Below are positions 1 through 6,591 of a stretch of 10,909 nt of DNA, one piece after another. The stretch lies in assembly GCA_030146905.1 (NCBI GenBank), contig JASLAV010000321.1, positions 1 through 10,909 on the forward strand, read 5' to 3'. A program made the translations under genes and the position numbers. The stretch comes from Lentzea sp. (GTDB taxonomy: Bacteria > Actinomycetota > Actinomycetes > Mycobacteriales > Pseudonocardiaceae). A model generated the notes under the pieces. That model had not been told where the DNA came from, ran no database searches, and saw only the letters and a program-made list of their open reading frames with translations. How positions within the stretch are numbered: position 1 is the stretch's first letter; every line of letters starts with the position of its first letter.

Positions 1-1908
1 CCCGGCGCGGTCGCGGTCGTCGACATCGCCTACGCCGCACTGGGGTGCTCCGCCGACGTCGCGGAGCGGTACCTCGTCGACGGCGTCACGATCAGCCACG
101 ACAACTGCCCGCACCAGTCGGTGATCTGCGGCCCGGTCGACCGCCTCGAAGAGGTGCTGGCCACGCTCAAGTCCCACGGTGTCATGGCGCAGCTCATGCC
201 GTTCCGCACCGGCTTCCACACCCCGGCGCTCGCCCCGTACCTGAGCAGGGCCAGGGAGATGCTCGACCAGCTGCCGGTGCGCACCCCGGACGTCCCGGTG
301 TGGTCGGCGAACTCCCTCGAACCCATGGCCGCCGGAGAGGTCCGCGACCTCGTGCTGCGCCACCTCGTCGAGCCGGTGAGGTTCCGGCCGCTGCTGGAAC
401 GCCTGCACCGCGAGGGCTTCCGCGCGTTCGTCCAGATCGGACAGGGCAGTCTGCCGGGGTTCGTCGGCGACACGCTGTCCGACCGGCCGCACCTCGCCGT
501 GAACGCCGACATCGCGCCGGAGGCGTTGTGGGCGTTCGGGCTCAAGCGCGGCACGGCCCACCGGGTGAAGCTGCGGCTCGGCACACCGAGGATCACGGTC
601 GGCCCGCTCGGCACCGATCCCGTCCCGGCCGCGGGCGACACCCCGATGTCCGCCGCGGTCAACCGGCTGCTGGCCCACACGAACGCCGTGGCGCGCGAGG
701 TGGCAGGGGCGGTGAGGCTGGGCCGGGCAGGGTTGCAGACAGGGTCTCGGGGCGAGGTGACCGGCACGGTGAGGCCGGACGAGATCGGCTTCACCCGCGA
801 GTTCTCGTTGCGCACCATGCCGGAGCTGGTGGACCACTCGGTGTTCCCGCAGCCGCGGGGCTGGCCGGACCTGGCGGACGGGTTCCCGATCGTGCCCGCG
901 ACCGGCCTGCTGGAGGTGTTCGCCGACGCCGCCCGCCGGCTGACCGGCGGCACGGTCCACGGCTTCGCGCGGCTGAGGGCCAAGCGCTGGCTCACGGCAC
1001 TGCCCGCGACGACGGCGAAGATCTCCGCCCGCGCCGAAGGCCGTGACCGCGTCGTCGTCAGGGTCGGCGACTACGCCGAGGGCGTCGTGCTGATGACGCC
1101 GCAGACGGCCCACCGCGTCGCTGAGGACCTGCGGGGCGTCCGAGAGGCACCGGTGTCCGCCGGCGAGCTGTACACGGAGAACTGGATGTTCCACGGACCG
1201 GCGTTCGCGGGCGTCACGAGGATCGACTGCCTGGCGGACAACGGGATCGCGGGTGTGCTGACGCCGTTGCCGGCACCGGGCGCGCTGCTCGACAGCGCGG
1301 GGCAGCTGATCGGCCACTGGATGCAGGTCAGCCGCACCGAGGACCAGACGGTGCTGCCGACCGGCATCGAGCAGGTGTCGTTCCACGGGCCGACGCCCAC
1401 GGTCGACGTCCACTGCACGGCCTGGATCCGCGAGGTGACCGCCCAGGAGATGGTCGCCGACGCCGAGCTGACCGCGGGCGGCGAGCTGTGGTGCCGGATC
1501 ACCGGCTGGACCACCCGCCGGTTCACCACCGACGACCGCATCTGGCAGGTCAAGCTCAAGCCCGGCACCGAGGTGCTGTCCGTCGAGGACGGCGAGTGGC
1601 TGCGCGTCGCGGAGAACTGGTCGGACAGCGCGACCCGCGACCTGATCATGCGCCGCTACCTCAACTCCGCCGAGCGCAGGCACTACGGCGGACTGGACGT
1701 GCCGGCCCAGCGGGACTGGCTCCTGCGCGTGATCGCGGTGAAGGACGCCGTGCGCGCGTGGCTGTGGAGCCGCGGGGCCGGGCCGGTCTTCCCGGTGGAA
1801 CTGACCGTGGACGCCGGCGGCAAGGTGCGCGGCGCCTTCGCCGTGCCACGGGTCGAAGTCGTGTCGGAACAAGGCGGAGCCGCAGCCCGCGTGCGAACGG
1901 AGAACTGA
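1..1908 (+). CDS. Iterative-type polyketide synthase, C-terminal part (AT - DH - partial PPTase-like tail); 5' end outside window
   Basis: This is the last 635 residues of a multidomain synthase; reading frame 1 is open from the left edge to TGA at 1906-1908. Residue numbers are counted from the window edge. An acyltransferase remnant (about 1-180) shows the DNCPHQSVICG segment (34-44) and the second catalytic His in TGFHTP (H73). The GHSxG serine and any ketosynthase must lie upstream. After a 70-80 residue linker comes a PKS-type double-hotdog dehydratase (about 260-545): catalytic His in LVDHS (H279), WMFHGPAF (395-402), and the second catalytic motif DSAGQLIGHW (D431). From about 545 the protein matches the N-terminal half of the PPTase-like region found at the end of such synthases (RDWLLRVIAVKDAVR, 571-585; PVELTV), but it stops before the usual GIDVE and WxxKE motifs. 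No ketoreductase or ACP lies between AT and DH. By family knowledge it extends an acyl chain from malonyl units in the cytoplasm. The product is unknown. The best guess at relatives is the enediyne/PUFA/hglE-like iterative synthases. Confidence 0.87.
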   Translation, partial: PGAVAVVDIAYAALGCSADVAERYLVDGVTISHDNCPHQSVICGPVDRLEEVLATLKSHGVMAQLMPFRTGFHTPALAPYLSRAREMLDQLPVRTPDVPVWSANSLEPMAAGEVRDLVLRHLVEPVRFRPLLERLHREGFRAFVQIGQGSLPGFVGDTLSDRPHLAVNADIAPEALWAFGLKRGTAHRVKLRLGTPRITVGPLGTDPVPAAGDTPMSAAVNRLLAHTNAVAREVAGAVRLGRAGLQTGSRGEVTGTVRPDEIGFTREFSLRTMPELVDHSVFPQPRGWPDLADGFPIVPATGLLEVFADAARRLTGGTVHGFARLRAKRWLTALPATTAKISARAEGRDRVVVRVGDYAEGVVLMTPQTAHRVAEDLRGVREAPVSAGELYTENWMFHGPAFAGVTRIDCLADNGIAGVLTPLPAPGALLDSAGQLIGHWMQVSRTEDQTVLPTGIEQVSFHGPTPTVDVHCTAWIREVTAQEMVADAELTAGGELWCRITGWTTRRFTTDDRIWQVKLKPGTEVLSVEDGEWLRVAENWSDSATRDLIMRRYLNSAERRHYGGLDVPAQRDWLLRVIAVKDAVRAWLWSRGAGPVFPVELTVDAGGKVRGAFAVPRVEVVSEQGGAAARVRTEN

Positions 1909-2168
1909 TGGACGAGGTGCTGCAGCAGGTGGCCAAGATGATCACCGAGGTGGTCGGCCCGGACTTCCTGCTGGGCGTGGAGATCACCCGCGACACCACG
2001 TTCAGCGACGACCTGGGGCTCGAGTCGATCGAGTTCGTCGCGCTGGCCGACAAGCTCAACGCGCACTACGGCGTCGACCTCGTGGCGTTCCTCGCGGACA
2101 TGGACATCGACGAGATCATGGCGATGTCCGTCGGGCGGCTCGTCGACCACATCACGGCCCGTGTCTGA
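1908..2168 (+). CDS. Discrete acyl carrier protein (phosphopantetheine-binding)
   Basis: This is an 86-residue stand-alone carrier protein. The attachment motif DDLGLESIEFV is plain, with the 4'-phosphopantetheine serine at residue 40, followed by the helix-II acidic/hydrophobic pattern typical of ACPs. The ATG at 1908 overlaps the synthase stop by one base (TGATG), and a GGAG ribosome-binding site lies in the last codons of the synthase gene. Start and length (80-90 residues) both fit the family. Because no ACP is visible in the visible part of the synthase, this protein is probably the carrier on which the chain is built or from which it is handed to the hydrolase or glycosyltransferase. 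The sequence is rich in Asp/Glu, as is usual for ACPs. It must be primed by a PPTase encoded elsewhere if the synthase tail is inactive. The ACP call is very sure; the partner assignment is inferred from the overlap. Confidence 0.93.
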   Translation: MDEVLQQVAKMITEVVGPDFLLGVEITRDTTFSDDLGLESIEFVALADKLNAHYGVDLVAFLADMDIDEIMAMSVGRLVDHITARV

Positions 2169-2928
2169 GGTCCACGCCCGAGGGCTGCGGTTCCACGTGC
2201 AGCAGCTCGGGCCGGAAGACGGACCGGCCGTGGTGTTCGTGCACGGCCTGGTGATGGACAACCTGTCCAGCTTCTACTACACGCTGGCCGCGCCGCTGGC
2301 CCAGGCCGGCTTCCGCACAGTGCTGTTCGACCTGCGCGGCCACGGCCTGTCCGAACGCCCGCCGTCCGGCTACACAGCGGAGGAGAGCGCGGAGGACCTG
2401 GTCGCCGTGCTGGACGGGATCGGCGTGACCGAGCCGGTCTTCCTGCTGGGCAACAGCTACGGCGGTGTCGTCGCGATGCACGCGGCCGTGCAGGCCCCCG
2501 AACGGGTCGGCGGTGTCGTGCTCGTCGAGTCGGCCGTCGGGGGAGTGGTCGGCGACGCGTGGTTCGAGGACATCACCAACACGCTGACGGTCGCGGCGCT
2601 GGGCCTGGAGTTCGACCGCACGCAGGACCAGCTGATGGCGCTGGGCCAGCGCAAGATCGCGAAGCTCGCGGTGAACGCCGACGCGTTGCTCAACGGCACC
2701 ACGCTGATCGACGACCTCGGCTCCGGCGCGAAGCTCGACCTGACGCAGGTGCGGTGCCCGGTGCTCGGCGTGTACGGCAGCGAGTCCGAGCTGATCGGCG
2801 CGGCGGCAGAGCTGCGGGAGCGCATCCCGTCCTGCCGGCTGCACGTCGTCAGCGGGCTCGGGCACACGGTCCTGCGGGAAGCCACGCCCGAGCTGCTCGA
2901 CGTGCTGTTCGACTGGTTGCCGTCATGA
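2161..2928 (+). CDS. Alpha/beta-hydrolase (thioesterase- or esterase-like)
   Basis: This 255-residue protein is of full length for a single-domain alpha/beta hydrolase. It has the oxyanion HG (28-29) after strand beta3, the FDLRGHGLSERP segment (56-67), the nucleophile elbow GNSYGG with Ser99, and the C-terminal catalytic His in GLGHTVLRE (His234). The third catalytic acid is not the usual Asp at the end of strand beta7, where the sequence reads YGSESEL, so Glu208 may serve or the acid may lie elsewhere. GTG at 2161 overlaps the ACP gene by 8 bases and has no clear ribosome-binding site, which suggests translation by reinitiation. There is no signal peptide, so it acts in the cytoplasm. Sitting directly behind an ACP in a PKS operon, a role in releasing or editing the ACP-bound chain is plausible but inferred. 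It could equally be an esterase or dehalogenase-like member of the fold. Confidence 0.9.
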   Translation: MSEVHARGLRFHVQQLGPEDGPAVVFVHGLVMDNLSSFYYTLAAPLAQAGFRTVLFDLRGHGLSERPPSGYTAEESAEDLVAVLDGIGVTEPVFLLGNSYGGVVAMHAAVQAPERVGGVVLVESAVGGVVGDAWFEDITNTLTVAALGLEFDRTQDQLMALGQRKIAKLAVNADALLNGTTLIDDLGSGAKLDLTQVRCPVLGVYGSESELIGAAAELRERIPSCRLHVVSGLGHTVLREATPELLDVLFDWLPS

Positions 2929-4052
2929 GCCGCTTCCTGTTCGTGGTGCCGCCGCTGACCGGCCACGTCAACCCGACCGCCTCCGTGGGCGGTGAGCTGC
3001 TGGCACGCGGGCACGACGTCGCGTGGGTCGGTCATCCCGGCACGCTCAGGCCGCTCCTGCCGGACCACGCTCGGGTCTTCCCCGCCATCGACGACCTCTT
3101 GGAGGGCGACATCCGCGCGAAACGGGAGCGGTGGCTCGCGTTGCGCGGGATGGCGGTGCTCAAGTTCTTCTGGGAGGAGTTCCTCATCCCGCTGGGGCAC
3201 GCGATGGTGCCGGGAACCGAGCTGGCGGTGCGGAGCTTCCGGCCTGACGTGGTCGTCGCCGACCAGCAGGCGCTGGCGGGACCGCTGGTGGCGCGTCAAG
3301 CCGGGCTGCCGTGGGTGACGTCGGCCAGCACGTCCGCCGAGCTGGTCAATCCATTGAGGACGATGCCGAAGGTCGACGCGTGGGTGCGCGACCTGCTGCA
3401 CGGCTTCGCGGGGGCGGACATCAGGTTCTCGGACCTGCTGGTGCTGGTGTACAGCTCCAGGGCCTTGGTGCCCCAGGAGTTCGGCGAGGAAGTGGCCTTC
3501 GTGGGACCCGCGCTGGCGCACCGCGTCGAACGCGTGGGCTTCCCGTGGGAACGGCTGACCGGGCAACGGCGGGTGCTCGTGTCGCTGGGAACGCTCAACG
3601 GCCCGGCGGGGGAGCGGTTCTTCTGCCAGGTGCTGGAGGCGGTCGCGGACCTCGACGTCCAGGTGATCGTGGTCGCGCCGCCCAGGGAGGCGCCGGACAA
3701 CGTGCTGGTGCTGCCGTCGGTGCCGCAGCTCGCGTTGATGCCGCACCTCGACGCGGTCGTCACGCACGGCGGCCACAACACGGTGTGCGAGGCGCTCGCC
3801 CACGGGTTGCCGCTGGTCGTGGCACCGATCCGGGACGACCAGCCGACCGTCGCCGCCCAGGTCGTGGACGCCGGTGCCGGTGTGCGGCTGACCTACTCGC
3901 GGGCGCGGGCCGCAGATGTTCGCAGTGCGGTGGAATCGGTGCTGGACGAGCCGGAGTACTCGGCCGCCGCCGAGCTGGTGCGGGACTCGTTCTCGGCGGC
4001 GGGCGGCGCGGCCGCCGCGGCCGACCGACTGGAGAAGGTGGTGGCCGGGTGA
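2925..4052 (+). CDS. GT1-type (GT-B, UGT/MGT-like) glycosyltransferase
   Basis: This 375-residue protein begins FLFVVPPLTGHVNP, the N-terminal signature of natural-product and carotenoid (CrtX-like) glycosyltransferases, with the likely catalytic base at His14. The donor-binding half carries VLVSLGTLNG (217-225) and the PSPG-like stretch VTHGGHNTVCEALAHGLPLVVAPI (279-302), ending in DDQ (304-306), a position that contacts the sugar in relatives. The family moves a sugar from a nucleotide-sugar donor to a small lipophilic acceptor. The ATG at 2925 overlaps the hydrolase stop in ATGA, so the two are translationally coupled. There is no signal peptide or membrane helix. In this operon the acceptor is most simply the polyketide or lipid made by the synthase and ACP; that link and the donor sugar are inference. 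An activity on an antibiotic (resistance by glycosylation) is less likely given its place inside the operon. Confidence 0.92.
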   Translation: MSRFLFVVPPLTGHVNPTASVGGELLARGHDVAWVGHPGTLRPLLPDHARVFPAIDDLLEGDIRAKRERWLALRGMAVLKFFWEEFLIPLGHAMVPGTELAVRSFRPDVVVADQQALAGPLVARQAGLPWVTSASTSAELVNPLRTMPKVDAWVRDLLHGFAGADIRFSDLLVLVYSSRALVPQEFGEEVAFVGPALAHRVERVGFPWERLTGQRRVLVSLGTLNGPAGERFFCQVLEAVADLDVQVIVVAPPREAPDNVLVLPSVPQLALMPHLDAVVTHGGHNTVCEALAHGLPLVVAPIRDDQPTVAAQVVDAGAGVRLTYSRARAADVRSAVESVLDEPEYSAAAELVRDSFSAAGGAAAAADRLEKVVAG

Positions 4053-5800
4053 TCCTCACGGGCTCGATTCTGTCCGGACTGGTGGTGCTCGTCGTCCTGC
4101 TGGACGTCCTGCGCCTGCGCTCCCGCGCGGCGGGACTGCGGGTGCTCACCCCCGGCGCGGGTGAGCGCAAGCTCCTCGCGGCCACGGGAGTGCATCCCGA
4201 GGGCTCGTGGGAGACCGACGCGGACCTCGTCGACCTCGTGCCGCCCGACCTGCCGACGGTCGCCGCGCTGGACCTGCTCGGCGCCGTCGACCCCAAGAAG
4301 TACCGCGACGACCAGTGGGTGCGCGGCGTCAGCGCCTCGCAGGCCGTGCTGGTGCGCGAGGAGTACGCCGAGGAGGTCGGCGGGGACGACCCGACCGAGT
4401 TCGTGGCGTTCGTCCGCCGGGTCAAGGACCATGTGAAGGCGGAGGTCGACATCGCGGTGGCGCCGGGGCTGAAAGCCGGGCCGTACGACCTCGGCTACCG
4501 GGCGGCGACGTTGCGGCAGCTCGGAAAACGGCCGTCGCTGTGGATCGCGGGCTCGGTCATCGGCTACGCGGCCGTCGCCGCGGCCCTGGTGACGAACTGG
4601 CCGTGGGGACTGGTCGCGCTCGCCGCCTACTGGGCCCACCCGCTGCTGGTGTTCGCCGGAACGCCGCTGCGGCCGCGCGACCTGTGGGTGCCGCGGTTCG
4701 TGCGCACGCCCTACCTGTGGTTCAAGACGGCGGGGGGCAGGAGGTCCACGGCCGAACGCCGCCAAGCCGCGCACCTGGAGCAGGCAGCGCCCTGGTACGA
4801 GCAGAACCGCGACAGGAACTTCCACGAGAAGCGGCGCGACACCTGCCCGTCGTGCGGGAGCCGGGAGCTCCGCCTGTGGGTCACCGCGCACGACCTGGTG
4901 CAGCGCAAGCCCGGCACGTTCACGATGGACCGCTGCGTCCGATGTGGACACGTCTGGCAGAACCCGCGGCTGTCGGAGGAAGGACTGGGGTTCTACTACC
5001 GCGACTTCTACGACGGCCTCGGCGAGACGTCGGCGGAGGCGGTGTTCTCCGGCAAGACCGAGCCGTACTACGGCAGGGCGCGGATGGTCGAGCCGTTCAC
5101 GAAGCCGCGGCGCTGGCTCGACGTCGGTTCCGGTCACGCGCACTTCTGCCTGGGCGCCAAGGAGGTCCTGCCGGAGACGGCGTTCGACGGGCTGGACCAG
5201 GGCGCCGCCATCGAGGACGCCGCCAGGCTCGGCCGGATCGAGCGGTCCTACCGCGGTGGCTTCAAGGAGTTCGCCGGTGAGCTCAAGGGCCGCTACGACG
5301 TGATCAGCATGCACCACTACCTGGAGCACGTGCGGGACCCGTGGGAGGAGCTCGACATCGCCGCGGACGTGCTGCCGGACGGCGGGTACCTCCTGATCGA
5401 GCTGCCGGACCCGGAGTGGCGGCTCGGGCGGTTGTTCGGCCAGTACTGGATGCCGTGGTTCCAGCCGCAGCACCAGCACATGATGCCGATCGGCAACCTG
5501 GAGCGCGCCCTGGCGGAACGCGGACTGACCACAGTGGCCACGGAACGCGCGAAAGCCCACCTCTGCAACGACTTCACGCTCGCACTGCTGCTGTTCCTCG
5601 GCAACGTCGCACCCCGCACGCCCGCGCCGTGGCGCCCGGAACGGGTCCGGCTGCGCCGCACGAGGAGCTTCCTGGTGTGGTCGCTGGGAATCCCGGCGTT
5701 CTTCGTCGCGCTGGGCCTGGACCAGACCGTGAACCGGTTCCTCGCGCGCCGCACGGGCAACGGCAACGCCTACCGGCTGCTCGCCCGGAAGACGTCGTGA
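4049..5800 (+). CDS. Membrane-anchored fusion protein: uncharacterised N-terminal domain, zinc ribbon and class I SAM methyltransferase
   Basis: This 583-residue protein starts at GTG 4049, which overlaps the glycosyltransferase stop in GTGA, with a GGAGAAGG ribosome-binding site upstream. Residues 2-20 form a hydrophobic N-terminal helix. Residues 30-160 are soluble and I do not recognise them. Residues 163-204 hold two closely spaced hydrophobic segments, probably a membrane hairpin. Then comes a zinc ribbon with CPSC (266-269) and CVRC (296-299), followed by a methyltransferase domain: motif I WLDVGSGHAHF (356-366), the acidic DGLDQG strand end (380-385), HHYLEHVRDPWEEL (422-435) and GGYLLIELPDPEW (445-457). 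A last hydrophobic stretch (541-556) may dip into the membrane. The ribbon-methyltransferase unit resembles those in sugar and polysaccharide clusters. It probably methylates the sugar or lipid product at the cytoplasmic membrane; substrate and target atom (C or O) are unknown. At nearly twice the size of a simple methyltransferase, it may have a second function in its N-terminal third. Confidence 0.85.
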   Translation: MILTGSILSGLVVLVVLLDVLRLRSRAAGLRVLTPGAGERKLLAATGVHPEGSWETDADLVDLVPPDLPTVAALDLLGAVDPKKYRDDQWVRGVSASQAVLVREEYAEEVGGDDPTEFVAFVRRVKDHVKAEVDIAVAPGLKAGPYDLGYRAATLRQLGKRPSLWIAGSVIGYAAVAAALVTNWPWGLVALAAYWAHPLLVFAGTPLRPRDLWVPRFVRTPYLWFKTAGGRRSTAERRQAAHLEQAAPWYEQNRDRNFHEKRRDTCPSCGSRELRLWVTAHDLVQRKPGTFTMDRCVRCGHVWQNPRLSEEGLGFYYRDFYDGLGETSAEAVFSGKTEPYYGRARMVEPFTKPRRWLDVGSGHAHFCLGAKEVLPETAFDGLDQGAAIEDAARLGRIERSYRGGFKEFAGELKGRYDVISMHHYLEHVRDPWEELDIAADVLPDGGYLLIELPDPEWRLGRLFGQYWMPWFQPQHQHMMPIGNLERALAERGLTTVATERAKAHLCNDFTLALLLFLGNVAPRTPAPWRPERVRLRRTRSFLVWSLGIPAFFVALGLDQTVNRFLARRTGNGNAYRLLARKTS

Positions 5801-6591
5801 CCGGCATGACCGACATGATCGACATCGCGGACCGGCCGGAGATCGCGCCGGAGCTCAGGCTGGTGCCGCACGCGTTCCGGCGCACGTTCGGCAGGCCGGC
5901 CGAGGGGGTCTGGTACGCGCCCGGCGTGCTGAACCTGCTCGGCGGTGCCGTCAGGGTGCGCGCCAAGTGGGGCGCGATCGTCGCGGGGGACCGGCGCGAC
6001 GACGGCAGGCTCGAACTGGTGTCGGTGAACCGGCCGGCCGAACGCGCGTTGCTGCCGTCCGCCGAGGTTCCCCAGTGGGCGGCGGCGCTGGCCGGAACCG
6101 GGGGTGGGGCGACGCTGATGTGCAGCGTCGACCTGCCGCGGGGGAGCGGCCTGTCCGCCGGCGAGGCGCTGAGGACAGCGGTCGGGCTGGCTCTGCGCGA
6201 CCTGGCGGGTGGGCCTCACGAGGACGCGCCCGCGATCGACCTGGACCTGCCAGGCCGGCGGCTGCTCGTGGTCGACACGCGGATCCGGCGCGCGGAACCG
6301 CAGGAGGAACGGCCGTACGCCCCGCACACCGAGGACCTCGGTGTGGCGTTGACGGCGCACCACCACGCCCAGGACCCGGATCCCGAGCAGAACGCGGTGG
6401 TCCACGCCGCGCTGGCCGCGGGAGCGCACGGCGCCTGCATGCTGGTCGACCCACCGGGCAGGCCCGCGGTCGCGCTCGTCGACGCGGACCTGGTCCCGGC
6501 GGTGAAGAAGGCGATCACGAAGGCGGTGGAGATCCCTCCCCGCTACCTCACGATCGTTCCCGGTCCCTTCAAGGCAGCGGCTTCACGGTGA
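5797..6591 (+). CDS. Galactokinase-like GHMP-family protein, shortened and probably not an active kinase
   Basis: This 264-residue protein lines up with galactokinase from end to end but is over 100 residues short of the usual 380 or so. Motif I reads APGVLNLLGG (41-50) where active enzymes have a GRVNLIGEHTDY pattern, so the catalytic Arg and the Glu/His/Asp that hold galactose are missing. The GHMP phosphate loop survives in altered form as PRGSGLSAGEAL (114-125). The MDQ segment carrying the catalytic Asp is absent. LLVVDTRIRR (156-165) and the motif III region GAHGACMLVDPPGRPAVALV (209-228) are recognisable but lack the Gly-rich core. GTG 5797 overlaps the methyltransferase stop (GTGA) with GGAAG upstream; in-frame ATGs at 5806 and 5815 are alternatives. 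It is the last gene of the coupled operon and overlaps the GH3 gene tail to tail. The even reading frame suggests a kept, repurposed protein (sugar sensor, scaffold or altered enzyme), not a decaying gene. Confidence 0.8.
   Translation: MTGMTDMIDIADRPEIAPELRLVPHAFRRTFGRPAEGVWYAPGVLNLLGGAVRVRAKWGAIVAGDRRDDGRLELVSVNRPAERALLPSAEVPQWAAALAGTGGGATLMCSVDLPRGSGLSAGEALRTAVGLALRDLAGGPHEDAPAIDLDLPGRRLLVVDTRIRRAEPQEERPYAPHTEDLGVALTAHHHAQDPDPEQNAVVHAALAAGAHGACMLVDPPGRPAVALVDADLVPAVKKAITKAVEIPPRYLTIVPGPFKAAASR

Noticed and set aside
2457..3803. Minus-strand open frame of 448 codons across the hydrolase and glycosyltransferase genes
   Set aside because: The translation is rich in Arg, His, Pro and Gln without motifs, and it overlaps two genes with clear catalytic signatures and coupled starts.
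3893..5560. Minus-strand open frame of 555 codons across the methyltransferase gene
   Set aside because: This is a shadow of the high-GC coding strand, with no recognisable domain and Arg/Gln/Pro-rich low complexity. The plus strand has clear zinc-ribbon and SAM motifs.
5797..6591. Calling this gene an active galactokinase (galK)
   Set aside because: The catalytic Arg/Asp and the sugar-binding Glu-His-Asp are missing and over 100 residues are absent. Only the fold-level relationship can be supported.
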